A stretch of DNA of 64,000 nt from Streptomyces sp. CG 926 (GTDB lineage: Bacteria; Actinomycetota; Actinomycetes; Streptomycetales; Streptomycetaceae), in contig NZ_QGGZ01000004.1 of assembly GCF_003148825.1 (NCBI RefSeq), positions 248,001 through 312,000 of the forward strand. The letters are read 5' to 3'. How positions within the stretch are numbered: the stretch's first letter is position 1; each line of letters begins with the position of its first letter. Of the stretch, positions 25,010-32,524 are shown in pieces. Made by a program: the position numbers and the translations under genes. A model generated the notes under the pieces. It was not told the DNA's origin and made no database searches. It saw nothing but the letters and a program-made list of their open reading frames with translations.

Positions 25010-25465
25010 ATGAACGCACGGCTCGACCATGCCCGGCCCTACGCCGTCGGCCTCTTCCGGATCGTCACCGGACTGCTCTTCGCCTCGCACGGCGCCGCCT
25101 CCCTCTTCGGGGTCCTCGGCGGCGCGCACGGCGGCGGAACCGTCGCCGCCGGCACGTGGCCCGGTTGGTACGCCGCCGCCATCCAGCTCGTCGCGGGCGC
25201 CCTGATCCTGCTGGGCCTCGGTACCAGAGCGGCGGCGTTCGTCGCCTCCGGCTCGATGGCGTACGCGTACTTCACCGTGCACCAGCCCGGCGCGCTGTGG
25301 CCGCTGCAGAACGGTGGCGAGGCCTCGGCGATGTTCTGCTGGGCCTTCCTCCTGCTGGTGTTCACCGGTCCCGGCGCCCTGGCGTTGGACGGGCTGTTCA
25401 CCTCGCGGTCGACGGCATCCGCCGGACGGCGGGACGAGAACCGCCCCGAGGCCGTGACCGCCTGA
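25010..25465 (+). CDS. DoxX-family membrane protein
   Basis: This 151-residue protein has four transmembrane segments. ARPYAVGLFRIVTGLLFASH and GWYAAAIQLVAGALILLGLG are the typical DoxX opening and second helix. QPGALWPLQNGGEASAMFCW precedes the last helix. DoxX proteins take part in quinol-linked redox reactions or stress responses in the membrane; the exact role is unknown. GAAGGAG lies 9 nt before the ATG. A palindrome resembling an iron box precedes it, hinting at iron or redox control. The C-terminal 20 residues are charged and probably cytoplasmic. Confidence 0.85.
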   Translation: MNARLDHARPYAVGLFRIVTGLLFASHGAASLFGVLGGAHGGGTVAAGTWPGWYAAAIQLVAGALILLGLGTRAAAFVASGSMAYAYFTVHQPGALWPLQNGGEASAMFCWAFLLLVFTGPGALALDGLFTSRSTASAGRRDENRPEAVTA

Positions 25466-25537
25466 GGAATCGATTCCGCACGACACCGGCAGCACGCCGG
25501 CGGCCGGTTGAAGCGCGTGCCCGGCGCCCGGGCCCCC

Positions 25538-25617
25538 TCAGCGGAACAGCGAGACTGGCTCCAACTCGTATGCCACGATGACGAGTTGGAGCCGGTCCCG
25601 GGCGCCGAGCTCCCGGC
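25538..25617 (-). pseudogene. C-terminal remnant of a LuxR/NarL-family response regulator
   Basis: On the minus strand the text RELGARDRLQLVIVAYELEP and the final VSLFR-stop match the end of the HTH_LuxR domain (…KLGARDRAQ.V..AYE). No HTH core precedes it. The upstream text GVVFADRDPVLDGQG in the same frame could be a vestige of the receiver domain start. It appears to be the two ends of a response regulator joined by a large deletion. Confidence 0.45.
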
Positions 25618-25755
25618 AGTCCGGGACGGGTGGCGGAGCCCACCGGCAGGCGGCGGCGCCCTGGCCGTCGAGCACGGGATCCCGGTCCGCGAACACGACA
25701 CCCGAAGGCCCACGTCGGAAGAGATGGCCCGGACGGTCGGCGATAGCCTGGGCGT

Positions 25756-26334
25756 ATGGAGGAATTGGGCGGGGTGGAGATCATCGGCTTCGCGGACGCC
25801 GAGGCGTTCGAGAGCTGGCTCGCCGAGCACCACTCGCGCCACGAGGGCGTGTGGATCAAGCTGGCGAAGAAGAAGTCCGGGATCGCGTCGGTCACCGATG
25901 ACGAGCTGGTCGACATCGGGTTGTGCTACGGCTGGATCTCCGGGCAGCGACGCGCCCTCGACGAGCGGTACTACCTGCAGAAGTACGTGCCGCGCCGGGC
26001 CAAGAGCCTGTGGTCGCAGGTGAACGTGGACAAGGTCGCGGAGCTGATCGCCGCGGGGCGGATGCGGGAACCCGGGCTCGCCGAGGTGCGCAGGGCGCAG
26101 GCGGACGGCCGGTGGACGCACGCCTACGCGTCACAGCGGACGGCGACGGTGCCACCGGATCTCGCGGCGGCCTTCGTGGCGGACCCGGCTGCCGGAGCGG
26201 CGTTCGAGGCGCTCGATCGCACCGGGCGCTACCAGGTCGTCCTGCCGTTGCTGCAGGCGCTCACCCCGGAGACCCGGCGGGCCCGGCTGGAGCGGGCCGT
26301 GCGATCGCTGGGGGGCGACGGGGCCGCCTGCTGA
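25756..26334 (+). CDS. YdeI/OmpD-associated-family protein
   Basis: This 192-residue cytoplasmic protein starts MEELGGVEIIGFADAEAFES. The family hallmark GVWIKLAKKKSGIASVTDDE followed by LVDIGLCYGWISGQRRALDE (about residues 34-73) is clear, as is the C-terminal YQVVLPLLQALTPETRRARL. Members are often annotated as bacteriocin-protection or YdeI-like proteins, but function is not established. TAGCCT lies 7 bases before the ATG with no ribosome-binding site between, so the transcript may be leaderless. It is convergent with the DUF5997 gene across a strong hairpin. Confidence 0.85.
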   Translation: MEELGGVEIIGFADAEAFESWLAEHHSRHEGVWIKLAKKKSGIASVTDDELVDIGLCYGWISGQRRALDERYYLQKYVPRRAKSLWSQVNVDKVAELIAAGRMREPGLAEVRRAQADGRWTHAYASQRTATVPPDLAAAFVADPAAGAAFEALDRTGRYQVVLPLLQALTPETRRARLERAVRSLGGDGAAC

Positions 26335-26413
26335 TCCGGCCGGCCCCCGTGGCGGCGTAGCGGAGGCGGCGTAGCGGAGGCATGGAGGCGGCTTAGCCGG
26401 CCGGGGAAGGCGT

Positions 26414-26446
26414 CAGGCCTGGCCTCCCCGGAGGAGGCCAGGCCTG
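26414..26446. terminator. Hairpin between convergent YdeI-like and DUF5997 genes
   Basis: A perfect 14-bp stem (26414-26427 with 26433-26446) has the 5-nt loop ccgga. It is preceded at 26352-26400 by a small direct repeat of gcggcgtagcggag. It serves two converging transcripts. Confidence 0.88.
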
Positions 26447-26467
26447 GCGGACCGGCGGAGCTGCAGG

Positions 26468-26872
26468 TCAGGACTGCTGGTCTTGGGCCTTGGCGGCCTT
26501 CTCCGCGTTCTTCTCCTTGATGCGGACCGTCTCCTTGCGGACCTCGGCCTGGGTGGTGCGCTCACGCTGGAGCCACTCGGGGCCTTCCTGCTTCAGCGCT
26601 TCGATCTGCTCCGTGGTGAGGGGCTCGGTGACCCCGCCGCGGGCGAGGCCGGCGATGGACACGCCGAGCTTGGCCGCCACCACCGGGCGGGGGTGCGGAC
26701 CGTTGGCGCGCAGGTCCTGCAGCCACTGGGGCGGATCGGCCTGGAGCGCACTCAATTCGCTGCGCGAGACGACACCCTCCTGGAACTCTGCGGGGGTGGC
26801 CTCGAGGTACACGCCCAGCTTCTTCGCCGCGGTCGCGGGCTTCATCGTCTGGGTGTTCTGGTGCGACGTCAT
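26468..26872 (-). CDS. DUF5997 family protein
   Basis: This 134-residue protein begins with MTSHQNTQTMKPATAAKKLG and VYLEATPAEFQEGVVSRSEL, then has LQADPPQWLQDLRANGPHPR, a repeated 'P-x-WLQ-x-L/R' element (again at EGPEWLQRERTT) and a charged C-terminal coil rich in Lys/Glu/Ala. This is the DUF5997 pattern typical of Streptomyces, usually found divergent from a LysR-substrate-domain gene, as here. The function is unknown. The two WLQ elements suggest an internal repeat. Confidence 0.8.
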   Translation of the reverse strand: MTSHQNTQTMKPATAAKKLGVYLEATPAEFQEGVVSRSELSALQADPPQWLQDLRANGPHPRPVVAAKLGVSIAGLARGGVTEPLTTEQIEALKQEGPEWLQRERTTQAEVRKETVRIKEKNAEKAAKAQDQQS

Positions 26873-26918
26873 GGTGTCAAGAGTATCGAGCGTGTGCGCT
26901 ACCTCCGACCACGACCGG

Positions 26919-26924
26919 TAACCT
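26919..26924 (+). promoter_or_regulatory. Candidate -10 element for a leaderless transcript
   Basis: TAACCT lies 6 bases before the GTG start at 26931 and no Shine-Dalgarno sequence intervenes. Transcription starting at or next to the GTG would give a leaderless mRNA, which is common in Streptomyces. Confidence 0.5.
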
Positions 26925-26930
26925 TGCGGG

Positions 26931-27731
26931 GTGACAGGCTCGGAAGTACCCCATTCGTTCCGGCTCGCTTATGTCCCGGGGGTCACACCCAGCAAGTGGG
27001 TGCGTATCTGGAACGAGCGGCTGCCCGATGTCCCGCTGACCCTGGTCCCGGTGTCCCCGATCGAGGCGTTCGGTGTGCTGCGGGCGGGCGGCGCCGACGC
27101 CGGGTTCGTGCGGCTGCCGGTCGACCGTGACGATCTGGCCGCGATCCCCCTCTACACCGAGACCACGGTGGTCGTGGTCCCCAAGGATCACCTCGTGGCC
27201 GCGGCGGAAGAGGTGTCCACCGAGGACCTCGCCGACGAGATCGTGTTCCACCCGCTCGACGACACCCTGGCCTGGGAGCAGCTGCCGGGCAAGCCTGCGA
27301 TCGAGCGCCCCGAGACGACGGCCGACGCGATCGAGCTGGTCGCCGCGGGTGTGGGCGTGCTCGTCGTCCCGCAGTCGCTCGCCCGCCTGCACCACCGCAA
27401 GGACCTGACCTACCGGCCGGTCTCGGACGCGCCCGCCTCGCGGGTCGCGCTGTCGTGGCCGCAGGAGGAGACCACCGACCTGGTGGAGGAGTTCATCGGG
27501 ATCGTCCGCGGCCGGACCGTGAACAGCACGCGGGGGCGCGCACCGACCCCGCCGCAGCCCAAGGAGAAGCGCAAGCGCCCGGAAACGGGTACGGGTGGCG
27601 GCGCGCAGCGGAAGTCCGGCGGCGCGAAGTCGTCGTCCGGCAAGCCGACGGGCAAGAACCCCCGCGGCGCCGCCGGCGGTGCCAAGGGTGCGAAGGGCGC
27701 GAAGGGCGGCAAGCCCCGCCGTCGCCCGTAG
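26931..27731 (+). CDS. LysR substrate-binding-domain protein without DNA-binding domain
   Basis: This 266-residue protein has only the effector-binding fold of LysR regulators. FRLAYVPGVTPSKWVRIWNE opens it directly at the first beta-strand with no N-terminal HTH; LTLVPVSPIEAFGVLRAGGA and GVGVLVVPQSLARLHH follow. From residue 195 on, a Lys/Gly/Arg-rich tail with AKGAKGAKGGK-like repeats could bind nucleic acid. It is divergent from the DUF5997 gene with 58 bp between them. Without a HTH it may be a periplasmic-binding-like sensor or rely on its basic tail. Confidence 0.8.
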   Translation: MTGSEVPHSFRLAYVPGVTPSKWVRIWNERLPDVPLTLVPVSPIEAFGVLRAGGADAGFVRLPVDRDDLAAIPLYTETTVVVVPKDHLVAAAEEVSTEDLADEIVFHPLDDTLAWEQLPGKPAIERPETTADAIELVAAGVGVLVVPQSLARLHHRKDLTYRPVSDAPASRVALSWPQEETTDLVEEFIGIVRGRTVNSTRGRAPTPPQPKEKRKRPETGTGGGAQRKSGGAKSSSGKPTGKNPRGAAGGAKGAKGAKGGKPRRRP

Positions 27732-27862
27732 GACCGGGAGGACCCGGGAGACCGCGAAGGCGGCGGGGCCGACGGGACCCGTGGGCGCGGCGGGAGCGGC
27801 GGGATCGCCTGCGACGGCCTGGCTTCGGGGATCCGGCTCGCCTGGCGGTGTATGCAGGAGGG

Positions 27863-28972
27863 ATGGATCTCCGGCCACCGTCCCACCCCCCTCACCACCG
27901 GTCCCCCGCTGTGAGCCGTGCGCAGTTGGCGGTCCCGTTCGCGCTGATCGCCCTGGTGACGACGGTCGACGTGCTCGCTCCGCCCGATGTGCACCTCGGA
28001 CCGTTCCTGGCCGCCGCGCCGGCCGTGACCGCGTCGTTCGCGGGGCCCCGGATGACGGCCTTCGTCGGTCTGATCGCCGTACTGGCCCAGGTGGTCGTCG
28101 CGACGACGCGTACGAGCCTGACCGATCTGAACCACACCTTCCAGATCATCGCGCTCGTGATGATCTCGGTGTTCGCGACCTTCTTCGCCCACCTGCGAGA
28201 GGTGCACGAGAAGGAGGTGACCCAGCTGCGCTCGGTGGCCGAGACCGCCCAGGAGGTGGTCCTGCGACCGCTGCCCGACCGGATCGGCCCGCTGGGTGTC
28301 GCCTCCGTGTACCTGGCCGCCGCGGCCGAGGCCCAGATCGGCGGCGATCTGTACGCCGCTGCCCGGACGGCCACCGGCACGCGGCTGATCATCGGCGATG
28401 TGCGGGGCAAGGGGCTGGAGGCGGTCGGGGACGCCGCGCTCGTCCTGGGTGCCTTCCGGGCCTCCGCCCACCAGGAGGCCGGGCTGCCGGGCCTGGTGGA
28501 CTACCTGGAGGCGGCGGTCTCCACGGACCTGGACGGCGCCGGTGACGAGGGCGAGAGCTTCGTGACCGCGGCCGTTCTGGAGATTCCCGACGGCGAGCCG
28601 GTGGTGCACCTCGTCAGCTGCGGCCATCCGCCACCGCTGCTCGTCCTGCGCGCCGGCGGCGCCGTGCAGCTGGAGGTGGACCGGCCCGCGCCGCCGCTGG
28701 GGCTCGCCGGGCTCGTGGCATCGTCGGTCACCGCGCAGACCTTCGCCTTCGCCGAGGGGGACGTCCTGCTGCTCTACACGGACGGCGTCCTGGAGGCACG
28801 TGACCGGGCGGGCGCCTTCTACCCGCTGGCGCGGCGCGTGAGCGCGTGGCCGGGGCTACGCCCGCAAGCACTGCTGGACCGTGTCTGCGCGGACCTGCTG
28901 GCGCACGCGGCGGGCAACACCTTGGACGACGACGCGGCGATGGTCGCGATCGAACGGGCCGCGGCACCCTAG
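27863..28972 (+). CDS. Membrane PP2C (SpoIIE/RsbU-type) serine phosphatase
   Basis: This 369-residue protein has four N-terminal transmembrane segments (about residues 20-105), a short coil (LREVHEKEVTQLRSVAETAQ), and a C-terminal PP2C domain. AEAQIGGDLYAAARTATGTR and IGDVRGKGLEAVGDAALVLG supply metal-binding Asp residues; SCGHPPPLLVLRAGG, LLLYTDGVLEARDRAG and LDDDAAMVAIE complete the fold. In Streptomyces such enzymes dephosphorylate anti-sigma antagonist proteins. ATG at 27863 has AGGAG only 2 nt away, so the exact start is uncertain. Confidence 0.87.
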   Translation: MDLRPPSHPPHHRSPAVSRAQLAVPFALIALVTTVDVLAPPDVHLGPFLAAAPAVTASFAGPRMTAFVGLIAVLAQVVVATTRTSLTDLNHTFQIIALVMISVFATFFAHLREVHEKEVTQLRSVAETAQEVVLRPLPDRIGPLGVASVYLAAAAEAQIGGDLYAAARTATGTRLIIGDVRGKGLEAVGDAALVLGAFRASAHQEAGLPGLVDYLEAAVSTDLDGAGDEGESFVTAAVLEIPDGEPVVHLVSCGHPPPLLVLRAGGAVQLEVDRPAPPLGLAGLVASSVTAQTFAFAEGDVLLLYTDGVLEARDRAGAFYPLARRVSAWPGLRPQALLDRVCADLLAHAAGNTLDDDAAMVAIERAAAP

Positions 28973-29001
28973 AGGGGGCCGGGGTTTGCCAGAATCGGAT
29001 C

Positions 29002-29373
29002 ATGCTGACCCTCGGAACGATCGTCATGGGAGCCGCGGACGTGCGGCGGGCCGCGGATTTCTGGAGCCGGGCGCTGGGGTACGTACCCCGCGACGGCTTG
29101 GTGGACGACGACTGGACCGTCCTGGTGCCGGCCGAGGGCGGCGGCCCGGGCCTGGCGCTCGGCCGTAGCGTCACGCCCGTACAGGAACGGCCGCGCGTCC
29201 ACCTCGACCTGTACGCGGCGGACACGGCGGAGCAGACGGCCGAGGTGGCGCGGCTGGTCTCCCTCGGGGCGCGGCACGTCGACTGGGATTCCTACCCGCA
29301 GGACCCGGACTTCGTGGTGCTGGCCGACCCCGAGGGCAACCGCTTCTGCGTCATCGACGCCACGCACGGCTGA
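29002..29373 (+). CDS. VOC-family (glyoxalase-like) protein
   Basis: This 123-residue single-domain VOC protein starts MLTLGTIVMGAADVRRAADF and WSRALGYVPRD, has VHLDLYAADTAEQTAEVARL in the centre and ends VLADPEGNRFCVIDATHG. His in VHLDL and Glu in PEGNRFC are the expected metal ligands. The substrate is unknown. It lies 29 bp after the PP2C phosphatase gene and may be co-transcribed, or start from its own leaderless-type promoter (cagaat 7 nt upstream). Confidence 0.85.
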   Translation: MLTLGTIVMGAADVRRAADFWSRALGYVPRDGLVDDDWTVLVPAEGGGPGLALGRSVTPVQERPRVHLDLYAADTAEQTAEVARLVSLGARHVDWDSYPQDPDFVVLADPEGNRFCVIDATHG

Positions 29374-30007
29374 CGCCACCGACCGGACCGACCGGGCCGA
29401 CCGGTGCGAGCGGTACGACCGCCGACGGAACGCACCGCACTCAGGCGGGAGCCAGGACCTGACCTGGCGATCACTCGGGTCGGGTGCCTCGCTGCGACCG
29501 GGCGGACGCCGATCACAGCCTGGCAGGGTTCGCCGAGATGCCGGAGCCGGCGCGAGCCGAGGGCTCCGATCTCGACGGGATGCGGGGCTTCGGTGGAGAG
29601 CGCCCCTGGAGTGACGTATCCACCTCGCCCGAACCGCTCCTGGATCGCCCCGACGACGGTTGAGGCGAGCTCTCGCCCCCCGAATGCGCCGCACTCCTGC
29701 CCCGAATCGAGGGGATCGTCGACCGCCGGCAGAACGGCTCTGCGGGAGTAACCGGACAGCCTTGGGGCGAGGCCGCGGCCTGGCTCGTCGCCGGACGGTC
29801 TTCGGCATCACTGGATCGACGGGCCACCCCGTAGGGGCACCACGGCTGGCCGGACAGCTGTCGCGAGGTCGTCAGCCGGCTCTGCGGCGTCGCTCATGAG
29901 AGCGCCGAACATCGTCCGGAAAGGCAACGATGGCGCGTCGCCCTGCTTTCGACGATCCCCATTCATCGGATCCATGACGTCCGGGAATTGCGGACGGCGG
30001 CTGCGCC
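29374..30007. other. Decayed region with possible coding remnants, no intact gene
   Basis: No complete gene is visible in these 634 bases. On the minus strand at about 29450-29760 a frame with biased codon use reads SGYSRRAVLPAVDDPLDSGQ, GAFGGRELASTVVGAIQERF and GRGGYVTPGALSTEAPHPVE. It lacks a start codon, so it may be the remnant of an unknown gene. At 29808-30032 another minus-strand frame (PFRTMFGALMSDAAEPADDL) could be the shifted C-terminal end of the RIP-like gene next to it. Confidence 0.45.
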
Positions 30008-30601
30008 CTACAATCGGCCGCCGGTCATCCATATACGCGACATCGCATCGGCCAGGGCGGGATATCGGGCGGCCTCGCAGAGCATTTCCGAGAGCACGAG
30101 CAATCCGTGAGCGGTGCTCCGGGGATCCCGGTTCTGGTGCAATCGGACGACCGCGTCGCTCAAAGGCCGGCGCCCGAGCAGGATCCCCGAACGCCGGACG
30201 GCGGCGGCCGTCTCCAGTTCGGCCCGACCTCCGCCGAACGGCAGGGCTTGGGTTCGGCGCAGCCCCGGCGGCGCGGCCGAGTCCCGCACGTGGCGGACGT
30301 ACGCTTCCGGCGGGGCCTGGCCGTTCTCGAAGATGTTCCGGAAGCCGACGATCCGAAGACTCGTATTGCGGGGGCGGAGCTCGATGTACAGCTCGACGAA
30401 CAGACCACGCAGTTGGACGTGGAGGGGGAGGTAGGGCATTTCGCCCTCCTTGCGACCGGCTCCGCCGAAAAATCCCTGCGCGTCCTGCGCCTTGGAACGG
30501 ATGGTCGACGTCAAGGATCGGTATTCGTCGGCCGAGGCGAGCGCCGGGGAGAACAGCATCGGTATCAGCATGACCGGCCTATCAGGAGAGAGGTCCACCA
30601 C
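30008..30601 (-). CDS. Ribosome-inactivating protein (RIP)-like rRNA N-glycosidase, possibly truncated
   Basis: This 197-residue protein resembles the RIP/Shiga-toxin A-chain core. FVELYIELRPRNTSLRIVGF corresponds to the substrate-pocket strands. RRSGILLGRRPLSDAVVRLH precedes the signature LLVLSEMLCEAARYPALADA, where Glu176 and Arg179 match the catalytic pair. RIPs depurinate the sarcin-ricin loop of large rRNA. The N-terminus (VMLIPMLFSPALASA) looks like the end of a signal peptide. An upstream ATG near 30665 with GAAGG reads MCMRERSWIRAIAVGSL in another frame, so an insertion may have split the signal. The usual Trp-containing C-terminal part is absent from this frame. Confidence 0.7.
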   Translation of the reverse strand: MVDLSPDRPVMLIPMLFSPALASADEYRSLTSTIRSKAQDAQGFFGGAGRKEGEMPYLPLHVQLRGLFVELYIELRPRNTSLRIVGFRNIFENGQAPPEAYVRHVRDSAAPPGLRRTQALPFGGGRAELETAAAVRRSGILLGRRPLSDAVVRLHQNRDPRSTAHGLLVLSEMLCEAARYPALADAMSRIWMTGGRL

Positions 30602-30735
30602 TCGGAATTCTCTTCAGCGATCCGACCGCGATCGCTCGGATCCAGCTGCGCTCACGCATGCACATCACACCTTCGCCATATTCCGCCGACGGGTTCATCA
30701 CCCCTGCCGGCGCCGGGTTCGGTTTCCGATGCGCC

Positions 30736-30793
30736 CCTTTCTAGTCGGCCGGGTGGCGGCCGAGACAATTGTTGACCTCTGATGCTAAGAAAT
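30736..30793. repeat. Left arm of a long inverted repeat (partner 36980-37037)
   Basis: This 58-base block matches the reverse complement of 36980-37037 at 50 of 58 positions, including a perfect 23-base run (30771-30793). Weaker similarity continues toward the RIP-like gene, back to about 30690. It lies upstream of the RIP-like gene, so it may be its promoter region duplicated together with a second copy of that gene. Confidence 0.85.
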
Positions 30794-30913
30794 CAGCGCA
30801 TGGTCCCCCGGAAGCCAGGACGACCCCACGTCGGGTCCAACGGGCCCTGGTGGAGCCCAGGTTGGCAGCGGCGGGCCCGTACGGAGAGGGGCCTGCTCCG
30901 CGATACTTCCGGC

Positions 30914-31207
30914 ATGGACAGCTACGACTGCACGGCGACGCTCGAATGGTGGGCCAATCCATCGATGTGCCTGGGCAGCTTCCGCGTGACCCTCACCGTC
31001 TCGATGCTCAGCGACGGCCGGAGGCGCATCGCCGCGCCGCGCAGCCCCATGTCGGAGCCCGAGCGAGAACGCCTCGACCTCCTGCTGCGGCTCGACCCGG
31101 TCTGCTCGCTGCGCTTCGAGGACGACAGCACCGTCCTGGTCCACGTCAACGCCGAAGACGCGGACGGGCGTCTCGTCCTCAGCCCCTGCGAATCCGCCGC
31201 CCCTTAA
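30914..31207 (+). CDS. Hypothetical protein, 97 residues
   Basis: The reading frame from ATG 30914 gives MDSYDCTATLEWWANPSMCL with GSFRVTLTVSMLSDGRRRIA. It continues to an acidic, hydrophobic C-terminus with VLVHVNAEDADGRLVLSPCE. It looks like a small beta-rich cytoplasmic protein with no signal or membrane segment; three Cys are present. I do not recognise the family. A longer frame from 30782 includes the inverted repeat and is unlikely. It lies directly beyond the RIP-like promoter region and overlaps the convergent soxR stop by 4 bp, so an immunity role is conceivable but not supported by sequence. Confidence 0.6.
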   Translation: MDSYDCTATLEWWANPSMCLGSFRVTLTVSMLSDGRRRIAAPRSPMSEPERERLDLLLRLDPVCSLRFEDDSTVLVHVNAEDADGRLVLSPCESAAP

Positions 31208-31668
31208 AGGCGTCGGGGTCCGGCGCCGTCCTCGGCGAGTGCGTCGCCAGGGTTCAGCAGGGCGCAGGCCTTCATGGAGAGGCAGCCGCAGCCGATGCAC
31301 CCCGTGAGTTCGGCCTCGAGTCGTTCGATGGTCTGCCGGCGCTCCTCCAGACGGCGCTTCCAGCCGCGCGAGGCGCGCTGCCACTCCTGGTGGCTCGGCG
31401 GTCGGTCGAGCGGTACGTCGACGAACGCCTCCCGGAGGTCCTGCAGCGGGATGCCGATCCGTTTCGCCACCGAGATCAGGGCGACCCGGCGCAGCATGTG
31501 CCGGGGGTAGCGGCGCTGGTTGCGCTCGTCGCGTTCGGACGCGATCAGGCCGAGTTCCTCGTAGAACCGCAGGGCGGACACCGCCGCCCCGGTCCGCGCG
31601 CTGACCTCGCCGATGCCCAGCCAGTCGTCGGGGGCGGCCTTGGCGCCGCCGGGCTGATGAGTCGTCAT
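31204..31668 (-). CDS. soxR: Redox-sensing MerR-family activator SoxR
   Basis: This 154-residue protein has a MerR helix-turn-helix (LGIGEVSARTGAAVSALRFY, EELGLIASERDERNQRRYPR), a dimerisation coil and the SoxR [2Fe-2S] ligand set CIGCGCLSMKAC (Cys124, 127, 129, 135; spacing C-x2-C-x-C-x5-C). AGGAGG lies 6 nt before the ATG. SoxR activates genes when its cluster is oxidised or reacts with redox-active metabolites. It is divergent from a ferredoxin gene, and the SoxR-type operator sits in a 19-bp-spaced promoter between them, so the ferredoxin is its direct target. Confidence 0.92.
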   Translation of the reverse strand: MTTHQPGGAKAAPDDWLGIGEVSARTGAAVSALRFYEELGLIASERDERNQRRYPRHMLRRVALISVAKRIGIPLQDLREAFVDVPLDRPPSHQEWQRASRGWKRRLEERRQTIERLEAELTGCIGCGCLSMKACALLNPGDALAEDGAGPRRL

Positions 31669-31681
31669 GCACCGCCTCCTG

Positions 31682-31712
31682 TTGACCTCAAGTCTACTTG
31701 AGCACCTACGGT
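31682..31712 (+). promoter_or_regulatory. SoxR-dependent promoter with operator
   Basis: The perfect palindrome CTCAAGTCTACTTGAG (31687-31702) lies between a -35 TTGACC (31682-31687) and a -10 TACGGT (31707-31712). The spacer is 19 bp, the over-long distance typical of MerR-family activation. It closely matches published SoxR boxes (CCTCAAGynnRCTTGAGG). It should drive the ferredoxin gene and repress or autoregulate soxR. Confidence 0.88.
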
Positions 31713-31763
31713 CGGCTACGCCAGAGCGGCAAGCAGCACCGACCCGGAGAGGACGGCAGCCCG

Positions 31764-32087
<324 letters not shown>

Positions 32088-32524
32088 CCCACCGGGGGCG
32101 CCAGGCCCTCTCTTGCGGGCCTTGCCGGACAGGCGCGCGTCGTCGGGTGCCCGGCGAGCCGGGTCCGCATACTCTCCGCTCCCCCGCCCGTCGCACGTGG
32201 CGCCGCCGGCCGGGCGGGCGGCAGTCCAGGGATGTCGGACGAGACCCGGATCATCGTGCATCCGGGAAGGATCGGGGAGCCGGTCGGGGAGCCACCGGCG
32301 GCGACACGAGCGGGATCACCCTGGATCACCATGGACCGTACGGAGCCAGCACCCTTGAGGTTCAAGGGGCCCTGCAATCCCCCTTCCTGATCCCCCGCTT
32401 TCCCCTGCCTTAAGTGGAACCTAAGACTCATCACGGCGGCACCGAAACGAACGAATGTCCGTTTCGGTGCGGCTAGCGTGCTGCCGAATCCCCAACTCCC
32501 CGGTAACACAGAGGCAGGCACGCG
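32088..32524. other. Intergenic region upstream of the chitinase gene
   Basis: These 437 bases contain no credible gene. The left two thirds is GC-rich spacer after the ferredoxin gene. The right end holds the large palindrome at 32439-32470 and a less GC-rich patch (ccttaagtggaacctaagac) at about 32408-32427, probably the chitinase promoter region. Confidence 0.5.
32439..32470. promoter_or_regulatory. 11-bp inverted repeat upstream of chitinase
   Basis: GCACCGAAACG (32439-32449) and its exact complement (32460-32470) flank a 10-nt loop, about 55 bp before the chitinase start. It could be an operator or an mRNA hairpin. It does not resemble the DasR site consensus that controls many chitinase genes. 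Confidence 0.55.

Noticed and set aside
30782..30913. Upstream extension of the 97-residue hypothetical gene to 30782
   Set aside because: The extension covers part of the inverted repeat and gives MLRNQRMVPRKPGRPHVGSN, a basic low-complexity leader with no ribosome-binding site.
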